Position numbers and translations under genes: made by a program
Source: Bradyrhizobium sp. STM 3843
GTDB lineage: Bacteria > Pseudomonadota > Alphaproteobacteria > Rhizobiales > Xanthobacteraceae
Assembly: GCF_000239815.1 (NCBI RefSeq)
Contig: NZ_CAFK01000045.1
Coordinates: forward strand, 1 to 64,000
Direction of reading: 5' to 3'
Length of the DNA stretch: 64,000 nt
Shown here: piece by piece, positions 17,469 through 26,281 of the stretch
Layout of the letters: the number at the start of each line of letters is the position of its first letter
Position numbering within the stretch: position 1 is the first letter of the stretch
Notes under the pieces: model-generated
Seen by the model: the letters and a program-made list of their open reading frames with translations, nothing else
The model's database searches: none
What the model was told of the DNA's origin: nothing

Positions 17469-19706
17469 TCAGCCCGGCAGCGGCGCCTCGGCAATATCGA
17501 GCAGCGCGCCGAGGCCGTGGCGCAGGCTGCGCATCGGCACCTGTTCGGACGACAGGCCAAGCGCCAGCAGCGAGCGGCCTGTCACCTCGTAGACATGCCC
17601 GAACGGGAATGACGGCAGCGTCGCCTCGGGCTGGTTGGTGTCGATCAGGCCGAGCCAGTTGCGCCCCTCCGGCACCTCCGGCAAGGTGAAGTTCACCACG
17701 TCATAATGGGCGTTGTAGATCAGCAGGAGCGTAGCATCGGAGCCGCGGCGCTTGACGCCGGTCTCCTGCGCGCGGCCATCGAGCAGCATGCCGAAGCAGC
17801 GCGCATTGCCGTCGGTCCACTGCTCGACCGCCATCTCCTCGCCCGCAGGCGACAGCCAGGTGACGTCCTTCACGCCCAGCTCCTCGTTGAGCGAGCCGAC
17901 CAGGAAGCGGCTGCGATAGAGGATCGGAAACGCCTTGCGCATCGCGATCAGCTTGCGGGTGAACTCGCGCAAGCTCCTTCCCTGCGGCGTGATCGCCATC
18001 CAGTCGAGCCAGGTGGTCTCGTTGTCCTGGGCATAGGCATTGTTGTTGCCGTGCTGGGTGTGGCCGAACTCGTCGCCGGCGAGCAGCATCGGCGTGCCGT
18101 GAGACAAGAGCAGCGTCGCGAGCAGGTTGCGCTTCTGCCGTTCGCGCAATTCGATGATCTCGGGATCGTCGGTCGGACCCTCGGCGCCGCAATTCCAGGA
18201 GTGGTTGTTGTCGTGGCCGTCGCGATTGTCCTCGCCGTTGGCCTCATTGTGCTTGTCGTTATAGGAGACGAGATCGTTGAGGTTGAAGCCGTCATGGGCG
18301 GTGATGAAGTTGACGCTCGCCCACGGCCGGCGGCCGCGCTTGTTGAAGAGATCGCCTGAACCGGAGATGCGCTTGGCGAAGTCGGCCAGGGCGCCGGGAT
18401 CGCCTTTCCAGAAGGCGCGCGCAGTGTCGCGGAACTTGTCGTTCCACTCCGCCCAGCCGGGCGGAAACTGACCGACCTGATAGCCGCCGGGACCGATGTC
18501 CCAGGGCTCGGCAATCAGCTTGACGCTGGAGAGCACCGGATCCTGCCGGCAGGCATCGAGGAAGCTGCCGCCCTCGTCGAAACCATAGGGCTCGCGCGCC
18601 AGGATGGTGGCGAGGTCGAAGCGGAAGCCGTCGACCCGCATCTCGGTGGCCCAATAGCGTAAGGAATCCGCGACCAGCTGCAGCACGCGCTGATGCGACA
18701 GGTTCACCGTGTTGCCGGTACCGGTGTCGTTGATGTAGTAGCGCATGTTGTCGGGCAGGAGCCGATAGTAGCTCGCGTTGTCGATGCCCTTGAACGACAG
18801 CGTCGGCCCGAGCTCGTTGCCTTCGGCGGTGTGGTTGTAGACCACGTCGAGGATCACCTCGATGCCATTGGCATGGAACTGGTTGACGAGCGTCTTGAAT
18901 TCGGTGGCGAAGAGCGTCTTGAGGTAGCGCGGCTCCGGCGCGAAAAAGCCGATCGTGTTGTAGCCCCAGTAGTTGCGCCGGCCCTTCTCCACCAGGTAGC
19001 TGTCATCGATAAAGGCATGGATCGGCAACAGCTCGGCCGACGTGATGCCGAGCGAGCGCAAATAGGCCGGGACGTCGTGATGGGCGAGGCCTGCGAAGGT
19101 GCCGCGATCGGCGTCCGGCACCATCGGATGCAGCCGGGTGAAGCCCTTCACATGCATCTCGTAGGTGATGGTGCGTTCCCAGGGAATCTCGGGCTTCCGC
19201 GACGCTCCCCAGGTGAAGGCGGGATCGATCACGCGGCATTTCAGCATCAGCGCCGCGCTGTCGCGCTCGTCAAAGGACAGATCCTTGTCGGGATGATCGA
19301 GCTGGTAGCCGAACAGCTCGGGCCCCCAGCGCAAGGACCCGACCAGCTGCTTGGCATAGGGATCGATGACGAGCTTGTTCGGATTGAACCGGTGGCCTGC
19401 GTCAGGCTCATAGGGACCGTGAACGCGATAGGCATAGACCGTGCCGGGACGCGCGGTCGGCAAATAGCCGTGCCAGACCTCGTCGGTATATTCCGGCAGC
19501 TCGATCCGCTCGAGCTCGGTCTCGCCGTTGTCATCGAACAGGCAGAGCTCGACCTTGGTGGCATGCGCGGAGAACAGCGCGAAGTTGACGCCGAGTCCGT
19601 CCCAGGTTGCGCCGAGCGGAAACGGCCTGCCTTCGCTGATCGGGGATTTGCGCAAATTGAATGCAGCCTGCGTCAGAGCGTCGCCCTGCCTGGTGAGTTG
19701 ATCCAT
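17469..19706 (-). CDS. glgX: Glycogen debranching enzyme
   Basis: Cytoplasmic alpha-1,6-glucosidase that trims limit dextrin during glycogen breakdown. The 745-residue product has an N-terminal CBM48 domain (FPLGATWDGLGVNFALFSAH), the GH13 barrel with ILDVVYNHTAEG, the catalytic region DGFRFDLAT and the acid residue in LIAEPWDIG, then NFITAHDGF. The C-terminal all-beta domain ends the protein. ATG at 19706, behind GGGGG, gives the family N-terminus; an in-frame extension to 19766 adds an unlikely basic stretch. It is convergent with the fused dehydrogenase gene 12 bases away and just downstream of a small DUF3606 gene. No other glycogen genes are in the window. Confidence 0.95.
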   Translation of the reverse strand: MDQLTRQGDALTQAAFNLRKSPISEGRPFPLGATWDGLGVNFALFSAHATKVELCLFDDNGETELERIELPEYTDEVWHGYLPTARPGTVYAYRVHGPYEPDAGHRFNPNKLVIDPYAKQLVGSLRWGPELFGYQLDHPDKDLSFDERDSAALMLKCRVIDPAFTWGASRKPEIPWERTITYEMHVKGFTRLHPMVPDADRGTFAGLAHHDVPAYLRSLGITSAELLPIHAFIDDSYLVEKGRRNYWGYNTIGFFAPEPRYLKTLFATEFKTLVNQFHANGIEVILDVVYNHTAEGNELGPTLSFKGIDNASYYRLLPDNMRYYINDTGTGNTVNLSHQRVLQLVADSLRYWATEMRVDGFRFDLATILAREPYGFDEGGSFLDACRQDPVLSSVKLIAEPWDIGPGGYQVGQFPPGWAEWNDKFRDTARAFWKGDPGALADFAKRISGSGDLFNKRGRRPWASVNFITAHDGFNLNDLVSYNDKHNEANGEDNRDGHDNNHSWNCGAEGPTDDPEIIELRERQKRNLLATLLLSHGTPMLLAGDEFGHTQHGNNNAYAQDNETTWLDWMAITPQGRSLREFTRKLIAMRKAFPILYRSRFLVGSLNEELGVKDVTWLSPAGEEMAVEQWTDGNARCFGMLLDGRAQETGVKRRGSDATLLLIYNAHYDVVNFTLPEVPEGRNWLGLIDTNQPEATLPSFPFGHVYEVTGRSLLALGLSSEQVPMRSLRHGLGALLDIAEAPLPG

Positions 19707-19734
19707 GTTGCCCCCTGCCCAATCCGGATCGCCG

Positions 19735-20010
19735 TTAGGGTAACGTCTCCGGCATCGCGCCGACATCGGCGCTGGTCTCGGTGACCGAGGCGATGACCGC
19801 CGCTGGCGGCACCTCCGCAGCCGCGGCCAGCCTGCAGGCGCGCTGCGAATGCACTTCCTTGGAAATGGCTGCGATCGAATTGCCGATCCGGCCGACGATC
19901 TCGGTCAATTCCGCCTGCGACAGCCCGAGCCGCCGTGTGACAATGCGGACCTGGACGCGGTCGGTGAGATCGAGCTTGTTGCGGATCGGCTGGATTTTGG
20001 GACGGCGCAT
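19735..20010 (-). CDS. DUF3606 family protein
   Basis: Small protein of 91 residues. The middle matches DUF3606: DLTDRVQVRIVTRRLGLSQA followed by ELTEIVGRIGNSIAAI. This family is frequent and functionally uncharacterised in rhizobia; the helical motif may bind nucleic acid but this is not shown. ATG at 20010 follows AGGAGGAA. Frame continuation upstream to 20229 is over the repeat-rich intergenic region and was not used. It precedes glgX on the same strand with a 28-base gap, so the two may be co-transcribed. Confidence 0.8.
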   Translation of the reverse strand: MRRPKIQPIRNKLDLTDRVQVRIVTRRLGLSQAELTEIVGRIGNSIAAISKEVHSQRACRLAAAAEVPPAAVIASVTETSADVGAMPETLP

Positions 20011-20159
20011 AGGGGTTCCTCCTGCTATGTACCTAACCGCCGCTCCGACCATTGGTTCCCGCCGCGGGCAAAAGCACCATAAAGACGTGCGTGATCGCTC
20101 TCGCGGCGCCGTGGGCCCGAGGCCTTTCGTCGAATTTGCCCTCTCGACAGGCAGAGGGC

Positions 20160-20261
20160 GCAGGGAATGCCGGACGCTGGCCGCGCCCATGGCCCGCCTG
20201 CAGAAGAAAAAGCAGGCGGCAGTCACCACAGGTACAGCCGAGACAGCCCGGCATTCCCTGC
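20160..20261. repeat. 102-bp inverted-repeat element with internal hairpin
   Basis: Perfect 14-bp terminal arms gcagggaatgccgg (20160-20173) and ccggcattccctgc (20248-20261). Inside, ccgcctgc (20194-20201) and gcaggcgg (20212-20219) form an 8-bp hairpin around an A-rich loop. The size and terminal repeats suit a small non-coding repeat or MITE-like unit. No target-site duplication was recognised. Copy number elsewhere is unknown here. Confidence 0.6.
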
Positions 20262-20468
20262 GCGACGGCTTTACGGCTTATACGTGATCTCCCCGGGGAC
20301 CGGCTTTCTTGCCCCCGTCCGCGTGATGCGAAGCATCATCGCGTCGCGACAACGCTGACGCGCTGCGCAGGCCTCAGCACCGGGAGGCCAGGACCACACG
20401 ATTTCACCGTGCACACCGGATCGTTCGTCCGCATGATCAGATCATGCTGCAACCCGATGAGCCCATCG

Positions 20469-20526
20469 CATCCCGCTTCAACGTTCGTGACGATCGCGAT
20501 ACGCCCCTCCTGAGAGAAGCGGGATG
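20469..20526. repeat. 11-bp inverted repeat
   Basis: Arms catcccgcttc (20469-20479) and gaagcgggatg (20516-20526) are perfect and 36 bases apart. It is in the same gene-poor stretch as the 102-bp element and may be part of the same decayed repeat. Confidence 0.5.
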
Positions 20527-20750
20527 AATGGAGTATGCACGATTTCCGAAAATACGAAACAGGAATATTTTTCGCGAGAGGGCTGGACAGGTTTTTGCGC
20601 AAAGTGCCCGGCGGGCAAATCACGGAGCGGCGGGGATATCGAAATGACGCCAATGACGACATCTTGGGGACGAGCAGATCCTGCTGCGCCAAATCTGAGG
20701 ACATCTTATCCTCAGTCGAGCCCCGAACTCCTCCCGCCTATTCGCGTCAA

Positions 20751-20981
20751 TTATGCGGCGCGTTCCTTGTCTGACCGTTGCTCGACAGTTGTCGCAGTTT
20801 CTTCCACTCCCTTTTCATAGTTGCCCGCGAACCTCTCGATACCATCGGCCCACATCCTCAGCATGGAGACCTGAACGCGCATAATTGGCTTCAGGGCATG
20901 CATGCCGATTGCTATCGCCGGGATTACGCGCCCTTGTTGGTCGCGCGCGAAGAGGTTAGCGCTGGAGGTCTTGTCTGCCAT
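20751..20981 (-). CDS. Small hypothetical protein, phasin-like helix
   Basis: Product of 76 residues. ATG at 20981 follows GAAGGAG at good spacing. The C-terminal half is a long amphipathic helix (MLRMWADGIERFAGNYEKGV) somewhat like a short phasin, but no family can be assigned. No signal peptide or membrane helix. It lies just downstream of another small hypothetical gene on the same strand. Confidence 0.65.
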   Translation of the reverse strand: MADKTSSANLFARDQQGRVIPAIAIGMHALKPIMRVQVSMLRMWADGIERFAGNYEKGVEETATTVEQRSDKERAA

Positions 20982-21015
20982 GCTGTTCACTCCTTCTGTG
21001 GTGTCCTGGGCAAAG

Positions 21016-21297
21016 CTAAGCGTCGCGCGATGCACCGCGCGTTTCTAAGTGCTCGGCCAAAGCGCGATCCGCCGCGAGCCTCGCAGCTCGGTCGTCATGC
21101 AATTCGTCCAGGCTTTTCAGGTAAGCGACTGCCGCTATTTGCAAGAGATCGAAGTCGTATTCGCCGGCATCACAAAGATTGGTGATGTATCGGTAGATGG
21201 CGGAACGCCGGCTATCGTTCTCGCTGATACCGCTGTGGAGCAGCAAGTAGTTGCGCCAAGCGAACGCACATGCGCCTTCTATGGCCTGAGAAGTCAT
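21016..21297 (-). CDS. Small hypothetical protein
   Basis: Product of 93 residues starting MTSQAIEGACAFAWRNYLLL. The ATG at 21297 has GGGGAG six bases upstream, better than the ATG two codons earlier (21303). The sequence is helical, with many Ala, Asp and Arg residues in the second half (DDRAARLAADRALAEHLE). No known domain was recognised. It is 34 bases before the next minus-strand gene, so they may form an operon. Confidence 0.6.
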   Translation of the reverse strand: MTSQAIEGACAFAWRNYLLLHSGISENDSRRSAIYRYITNLCDAGEYDFDLLQIAAVAYLKSLDELHDDRAARLAADRALAEHLETRGASRDA

Positions 21298-21592
21298 GGG
21301 CATCTCCCCGACATCGTAGGGTTCTCCCCTGTAGGCTCTCCCCAAAGGCAGAGAAAGACTGATGAGCCGTTTCGTTCCGCCAATTGCTCAGGCGCAATGC
21401 TGTTCCGTCGCTGCGCCGCAAGCTGTTTGCGGATGAACGATATCGGCGCTGCAATAAGCGACGTGATGAGGGTAACGGGTCTCGCGGTGGATGTTTCACG
21501 TTGGGCCAAGAACTGCCTCGAGAGGCGCACTTATGAAGGTGCGTGTGTTCCCCGGAACAAGAGATTGCAGAACGTGCACGACTTCCGGTTTC

Positions 21593-21621
21593 GGCCGATT
21601 CCGTTTTCAACGGAATCGGCC
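21593..21621. terminator. Perfect 13-bp hairpin
   Basis: Arms ggccgattccgtt (21593-21605) and aacggaatcggcc (21609-21621) have a three-base loop. No T-run follows on either strand, so termination would not be classical. It may be a repeat end or RNA-structure element near the dispersed repeat beginning at 21651. Confidence 0.5.
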
Positions 21622-21650
21622 CATTATAGACCTCCTGGTCCGTGTAGCGG

Positions 21651-21724
21651 ATGTCCGCGCTCGGGGATGACTGGAGGTGAGCGGCCGGAGGACTAAGCGA
21701 TCGCTTGTGACCCGAGGCGGTCAT
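21651..21724 (+). repeat. Dispersed repeat, copy A
   Basis: Begins atgtccgcgctcgggg and ends gacccgaggcggtcat. It aligns along its length with 22637-22712. The shared parts include ccggaggactaa and cgcttgtgacccga. The start reads as a short peptide MSAL in frame. Similar mini-frames are recalled from Bradyrhizobium intergenic DNA. Confidence 0.7.
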
Positions 21725-21847
21725 CAAGGACGGGCGAATGACCCGCTAGTTCGCAAGGTGAGAGAAAAAAGCCTCAAATGAGCCTGTGTGCGTCGGGTCA
21801 GAGACGCTACCGAAAGCCAAGAGCTCAAATTCGGAAAGGGTACAGAC

Positions 21848-22285
21848 ATGAAGTCATCATCTCTGCCAATTGCAGCTTTTGCCATAGCTGCCATCACCCC
21901 AGCCAACGCGGCCAAGCAGCCCCAAGTTGGCGACATCATCGGGTTGCCGGTCCAAACGCTCGCCTGCTTCGATCTGGAGAACACCAAGGAGCTAGAACGT
22001 ACGCGCGCCATGGACGGCCTCTCGGCAGCGCTACGCTTTGTCGACCACCATCCCCTTCCGGACAATTCCGCGACTGGGACCGTCAAGTTCAACAATGCCT
22101 GTAGCCGCTTGGGACCAAGCGGCACGCTGTATCGAATCAAAACGGTTTACGAGTGGACGAGTGGCGGACTTACCCTGTTTTGTATTGATCTGGTGTCAAA
22201 ATGGAATCTTAGCCCGCCAGGCGAGAAGAAAGAACCGTCGGCAGGGTCGACCGATAATTGCTGGTGGGTGCGGCTCGATTATTAG
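21848..22285 (+). CDS. Secreted hypothetical protein
   Basis: Product of 145 residues with an N-terminal signal peptide (KSSSLPIAAFAIAAITPANA, likely cleaved after NAA). The mature part has three or more cysteines (LACFDLEN, NNACSRLG, LFCIDLV, DNCWWVRLDY) that could form disulfides in the periplasm. The start follows GGAAAGG at somewhat long spacing. No family is recognised. It stands alone between repeat-bearing gaps. Confidence 0.65.
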   Translation: MKSSSLPIAAFAIAAITPANAAKQPQVGDIIGLPVQTLACFDLENTKELERTRAMDGLSAALRFVDHHPLPDNSATGTVKFNNACSRLGPSGTLYRIKTVYEWTSGGLTLFCIDLVSKWNLSPPGEKKEPSAGSTDNCWWVRLDY

Positions 22286-22794
22286 CAAATTGGGCGCCAT
22301 CCGTCCCGGCAAGGGTGCGAGCCGTCGAGCCTCCCGACTAGAGCAATTCAGCCGCCGATCTAAGGCAGCCGGCGCCAACAGTTGGCGCTTTATGCCATCC
22401 AGATCGGGATGATCTTTATAGATATTGTCCTGAAGCAGGGTGTCCACCCGAGCTATGAGATCGCTTTCAATCTCAGAAACTCCTCTGTTGAAGAGGCCTC
22501 TTTGGCGAGCATGAGCACTAAGGACAACTCCTCAATGACCTGCTCAGGGTGCTGCTTAAATCTTGAGGCTGATTTCGCGTCCTTATTCGGCATGTTTCCA
22601 TTTGGCCCATTCCGGCCCATCCGCACGGCGCCGAGGATGTCCGCTCTCGGGGGACGACCGGAAGTGAGCTGCCGGAGGACTAAAAGACCGCTTGTGACCC
22701 GAAGCGGTCATTCCGAAGCCACTTGGGCGAGATAGTAGCGGAAGCCACGTCGCCCGTGCTGCTTTTCACGTTGGCACCTCCCTGAGGATGCGCC
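22286..22794. other. Intergenic region containing dispersed repeat copy B
   Basis: About 510 bases with no supported gene. Open frames on both strands overlap the repeat and lack binding sites. The last 190 bases carry repeat copy B (22602-22712). Confidence 0.45.
22602..22712 (+). repeat. Dispersed repeat, copy B (long form)
   Basis: Its first half (ttggcccattccggccc, then cggcg and gaggatgtccgctctcgg) matches 26282-26346. Its second half (from 22637) matches 21651-21724 including gacccgaagcggtcat. It therefore links the two shorter copies as parts of one longer unit. Confidence 0.7.
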
Positions 22795-23355
22795 TTACCC
22801 GCGTGCATTGCCAATGATCTGCGGCAGCTTGCTGCGAAACTTCTGCTCCGCATCCCTCATCACTTCGGGGTAGATAGTGTCATCGTGTTTGTGAACTAAA
22901 TCGAGAAGTTCCTTTCGCCAGCGCTCGCATCTGGCGAACGAGGTTTGCGCGATGGCTTCCGGCGGGTCGTTAGATTTCTGCGACACAGTGCGTGCGGCGC
23001 CCTCAAGACAATACGTATAACGGAAAGCGGCATAGCGATCTTCGGCCTCAGGATCATTGGCACGAGGCTTGCTCATTACGATGAGCCCAGCCAAGGCCAA
23101 TATCCCAACGGCCACTACGGCCAAGGTTGCAAGCAGGTCTTTCCATCTGGATGGGAAGAAGAATAGTGCGACCAAAATCAGTATTATTGGTGACGCTACC
23201 ACTGTGTTCGGAACGGCGTCTAGAACCCTTTCGCTGCAATGTTGTCTCCCTCCATCGCAGGAAATCAGCGGGCTCAGGATAAAGAATGCACAAATGAGCG
23301 CGGCTGCGAGAACGGCCAGTACGCTTTTCCCTAGGGACCTCAGCACGCTTTCCAT
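22795..23355 (-). CDS. Hypothetical inner-membrane protein
   Basis: Product of 186 residues with about three membrane helices in the first 105 residues: VLAVLAAALICAFFILSPLI, then PNTVVASPIILILVALFF and a third (LATLAVVAVGILALAGLIV). A soluble tail of about 75 residues with four charged helices follows. Two cysteines flank a short loop, SCDGGRQHC, after the first helix. The same helix-loop pattern occurs near the C-terminus of the next gene's product, suggesting shared ancestry. Function unknown. The local base composition is clearly more AT-rich than in the flanking metabolic genes. Confidence 0.65.
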   Translation of the reverse strand: MESVLRSLGKSVLAVLAAALICAFFILSPLISCDGGRQHCSERVLDAVPNTVVASPIILILVALFFFPSRWKDLLATLAVVAVGILALAGLIVMSKPRANDPEAEDRYAAFRYTYCLEGAARTVSQKSNDPPEAIAQTSFARCERWRKELLDLVHKHDDTIYPEVMRDAEQKFRSKLPQIIGNARG

Positions 23356-23679
23356 ATCGTTTTAGTTCCTGACTTACGATCAACGTTTTTGAGATTTGTT
23401 GATCGAGACAGTTCATGTAACCGACCCGCGCAATTTTTCCGAGGGACTGCAATCGATTTGCTTGCTTCAAACACCAGAGTGTCAATCGCGCGTCACACCA
23501 AAAATAGAACAAAGCTAGTTGACAGCTCCTTACAAAAGTTGGTTTGCATCTTCTGAACGTCGGCTTCCGGCCCTTGCTGCCGATCCCGACGCCCGGCTTG
23601 ACGTCGGCTGTCAGCGTAGTTGCCGCCATGTCTAGTGGGGGCCGGAAATGGCGCTGATGACCCGGAGCGAGGAGGCGGC
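23356..23679. other. Intergenic region, AT-richer, no supported gene
   Basis: About 320 bases between two minus-strand membrane-protein genes. A weak copy of the dispersed-repeat sequence may lie near 23610-23680. No promoter or terminator can be named. Confidence 0.4.
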
Positions 23680-24351
23680 TTAAGCTAGGAACAGCGTACC
23701 CGCAAATACGATTGGCAACGCCAGCATAGCGGCGGGTATGGATAGCATGTAAGCCTCGCCGCAATTTCCGCCCGCTCCCTGTCCGTGACAGAATATTGTC
23801 GGGGAGAAGAGGATGAATGCGCACACACAAGCAGTCACGGCCAGAGACAGCAAGAGTTTCGGTAAGAGGCCGCGTTCCACGAAGCGATTTCGCGAGACGG
23901 GAGCGACATTGTACCGGTTTGCCTCACTGCTCAATTGAGCCGCGCCATGACCGCCGAGTGCGCCAAGAAGCAGAGCCGCGAAAATCGACATGACGCTGAC
24001 CAAGGTCCAGCCGACTGTGCGTGGCGGCCAACCGGCCAAGGCGGAATGAAGCAGCCCATACGCTTCTCGAATGACAAAGATACAGGATGAAAGCGCGCCA
24101 TGAAGGACAGGTTTGTATTCAGCGATGCGACCTGCAACAAAGCCCGCAATCAGCGAAGACGGAATAACCAACAGGCAAGCCATCAGGATCGCGGTGCTAC
24201 CGAACGGCATCACACCTTTTGCGGTCGGAAGAAGAACGGGCATTCGAAGCGCAAGGAGCAAGAATGCCGCTCCGGCGCCAATCACCATAGACAAGACCAA
24301 GTGGATTATGTTCGAGATAATAAACGCTTTAACTGAACTGATGCGCAACAT
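23680..24351 (-). CDS. Hypothetical inner-membrane protein
   Basis: Product of 223 residues with about six hydrophobic helices, for example LVLSMVIGAGAAFLLLALRM, ILMACLLVIPSSLIAGFVAG and WTLVSVMSIFAALLLGALGG. The C-terminal part has VCAFILFSPTIFCHGQGAGG then NCGE, matching the first helix and Cys loop of the neighbouring 186-residue protein. No transporter family or enzyme motif is recognised. The start at 24351 follows GAGGCGACT, a weak binding site. Confidence 0.6.
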   Translation of the reverse strand: MLRISSVKAFIISNIIHLVLSMVIGAGAAFLLLALRMPVLLPTAKGVMPFGSTAILMACLLVIPSSLIAGFVAGRIAEYKPVLHGALSSCIFVIREAYGLLHSALAGWPPRTVGWTLVSVMSIFAALLLGALGGHGAAQLSSEANRYNVAPVSRNRFVERGLLPKLLLSLAVTACVCAFILFSPTIFCHGQGAGGNCGEAYMLSIPAAMLALPIVFAGTLFLA

Positions 24352-24764
24352 AGTCGCCTCATCATCGAGCTCGCTTAAAGGATTGATCTCGTGAATGCTG
24401 TTCTGGGTTTCCGCGATCTATTCGCCTGCTGAAATGCTTACCCACCTTAGATTGATAATATGTAACAATTCGCCTAGAAATGCGAGCTATTGGGATGTCC
24501 GGAAGTGGCCCGTGGCTGACCTCAGCTCGGAGCGGCGTGATGTCCGCTTCCGAGAGATGACCCGACCAAGGCATGTTGCCTGCTGAGGGCAGCCTTTGAC
24601 CCGAAGCCGACCTGGCGCCGATGCTGCCGGAGGCGCGGTGCGGGCTCGAAAATAAATTCTTAGAGCACGTCGTTTTGGCGGTCCGCCGTTCGACTGGGTG
24701 TCGGCGAAGCCACCTCGGGCGTGGCTGGAGCTCACAATGTGGCCGGATCTTACGGAGGTTGGCA
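24352..24764. other. Intergenic region with degenerate repeat sequence
   Basis: About 410 bases. Near 24535-24560 it has gatgtccgcttccgagagatgacccg, a partial copy of the dispersed repeat. The last part should contain the hydrolase promoter; gcaatggcg is preceded by acggagg as ribosome binding site. Confidence 0.45.
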
Positions 24765-25727
24765 ATGGCGATATCGTTTCGATTTATCGAGACAAATGGC
24801 ATTCGAATGCACCTGGCCGAAGCAGGGAGCGGCCCCACCGTGCTTCTTTGCCATGGCTTTCCGGAGTGCTGGTATTCGTGGCGGCACCAATTGGAAGCGC
24901 TCGCTGCAGCCGGATATCGCGCCATCGCGCCCGACATGCGTGGTTACGGGCAGACGGACAAACCTGATGCGATCGATCAATACACTCTATTGCATTTGAC
25001 CGGAGACATGGTCGGATTGCTCGACGCGATCGGCACGGATCAAGCAGTCGTTGTCGGACATGATTGGGGAGCGCCGGTCGCCTGGCGCTGCGCTCTGTTC
25101 AGACCGGATCGATTTAGGGCCGTCGTTGGCTTGAGCGTGCCGTATCAGGTGCGTGGTCCCGACCGACCAAGCACCGTCATGCCGAGGACCGAAAAGCAGC
25201 GCTTCTATCAACTGTATTTCCAGACGCCGGGCGTTGCCGAGGCAGAACTCGAAAAAGACGTCCACAACGCAATCAAGACGACATTGTTCGCCCTATCTGG
25301 CGATGCGCCGGTTGAAGATCCTGCGTCGCTCACGATGCTTCCTAGTGAGGGCGGATGGCTTGATGGGAAGCCTACAACCCAATCATTGCCGACGTGGCTC
25401 ACGGACAGTGACATCGAATTTTTCGTTGAAGAGTACAAGCGCACCGGCTTTGGAGGAGGTTTGAATTGGTATCGCAACATTGATCGCAATTGGGAGTTGC
25501 TCGCACCATGGTCTGGCGCAAAGGTTCCGGTCCCGGCACTCTATGTCGTTGGCGATCGAGACGGCGTTTACAGATCGCCGAGTTGGAGCCATCTCGTCCC
25601 TAGCCTGAAACAATTCGTGCCCTTGCTTCGCGAGACAATAGTCTTGAAAGGTTGCGGTCACTGGACTCAGCAAGAGCGCGCCAAAGATGTAAGCAATGCG
25701 CTGCTGGAATTCCTGAAACAGCTATAG
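24765..25727 (+). CDS. Alpha/beta hydrolase, epoxide-hydrolase type
   Basis: Soluble enzyme of 320 residues. It has the epoxide hydrolase pattern HGFPECWYSWR (30-40, oxyanion motif HGFPE), the nucleophile Asp100 in VVGHDWGAPVAW, the acid in VVGDRDGVY (about 265-273) and the catalytic His near 299 in GCGHWTQQE. The cap domain contains tyrosines such as NWYRNIDR that may activate the epoxide. The start at 24765 follows ACGGAGG; upstream frame extension is over repeat DNA and was rejected. Haloalkane dehalogenases and haloacetate dehalogenases share this fold, but the motif set favours an epoxide hydrolase. It is isolated in the accessory stretch. Confidence 0.88.
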   Translation: MAISFRFIETNGIRMHLAEAGSGPTVLLCHGFPECWYSWRHQLEALAAAGYRAIAPDMRGYGQTDKPDAIDQYTLLHLTGDMVGLLDAIGTDQAVVVGHDWGAPVAWRCALFRPDRFRAVVGLSVPYQVRGPDRPSTVMPRTEKQRFYQLYFQTPGVAEAELEKDVHNAIKTTLFALSGDAPVEDPASLTMLPSEGGWLDGKPTTQSLPTWLTDSDIEFFVEEYKRTGFGGGLNWYRNIDRNWELLAPWSGAKVPVPALYVVGDRDGVYRSPSWSHLVPSLKQFVPLLRETIVLKGCGHWTQQERAKDVSNALLEFLKQL

Positions 25728-25909
25728 ATCGCGAACGGGGATTTGCGGCTCCGCTGGTATCACGCCGTCGCGATCCCTTGGTCGTTGTTGGACTGGTGCT
25801 GATTAGCCGCGGCCAGCGAGCCCGGTGATCAGTCGAAACGTGTAATGTCGGCTTATAGACCCGTAGCGGGCTTTCTAACCTCAATGTTCATACCCTAGAG
25901 GCGTGCGGC

Positions 25910-26209
25910 TCAATTCACGGTGTTCGGGTTCAAGTCCTGTTGCCGTCGGTAAAAGCTAATGCCGACCATCGTTCCCACGGTAGTCCCTATGAACAATCCG
26001 ACAAGAGCACACCCTGCAAGAACCGTGATTGCATACCCCAATGCGGTCCATCCGCCACAATCGTTCGGGCTAATCGGCATATGAGCACAGGCATGCGCAA
26101 CATATCGAGAAGTGGTAAGCCACACGATCAAAAAGGCGGTCGAGACGGTGAATATTGTCATCGCCGCGAAGCCAACAAGTGCAGCCCACACATATTTGAG
26201 CCAACTCAT
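25910..26209 (-). CDS. Small hypothetical membrane protein
   Basis: Product of 99 residues with two membrane helices (LVGFAAMTIFTVSTAFLIVW and ALGYAITVLAGCALVGLFIG) around a loop with CAHMPISPNDCGG. The two cysteines may face the periplasm. The start at 26209 follows AAGGGAAGGAAG. No family is recognised. The gene is AT-richer than the window average. Confidence 0.65.
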   Translation of the reverse strand: MSWLKYVWAALVGFAAMTIFTVSTAFLIVWLTTSRYVAHACAHMPISPNDCGGWTALGYAITVLAGCALVGLFIGTTVGTMVGISFYRRQQDLNPNTVN

Positions 26210-26281
26210 AACTTCCTTCCCTTACCTGTCGCCGTGGCTGGTGACCCATTTCATTATCACACCGAGCATGCAATGTCGCCA

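Larger units (their letters stand above)
20011..20750. other. Repeat-rich intergenic region
   Basis: About 740 bases with no supported gene. It contains two inverted-repeat units (20160-20261 and 20469-20526) and short open frames without good ribosome binding sites. One short frame at 20535 reads MHDFRKYETGIFFARGLDRF, resembling small predicted proteins I recall from repeated intergenic sequence in Bradyrhizobium. It marks the left edge of the accessory stretch. Confidence 0.5.
21298..21847. other. Intergenic region with hairpin and dispersed repeat
   Basis: About 550 bases. It includes a 13-bp hairpin at 21593-21621 and one copy of a dispersed repeat at 21651-21724, and should contain the promoter of the secreted protein gene that follows. 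Open frames on the minus strand here overlap these repeats and are not supported. Confidence 0.5.

Noticed and set aside
18693-19784. Long open frame antisense to glgX
   Set aside because: High GC with codon bias makes antisense frames stay open; the product has no family features and glgX on the other strand is certain.
22382-22735. Plus-strand frame including the peptide MSALGGRPE
   Set aside because: Its 3' half is a dispersed repeat copy; no support for translation.
23054-23830. 258-codon minus-strand frame between the membrane proteins
   Set aside because: Overlaps both flanking genes in another frame and has no coherent domain.
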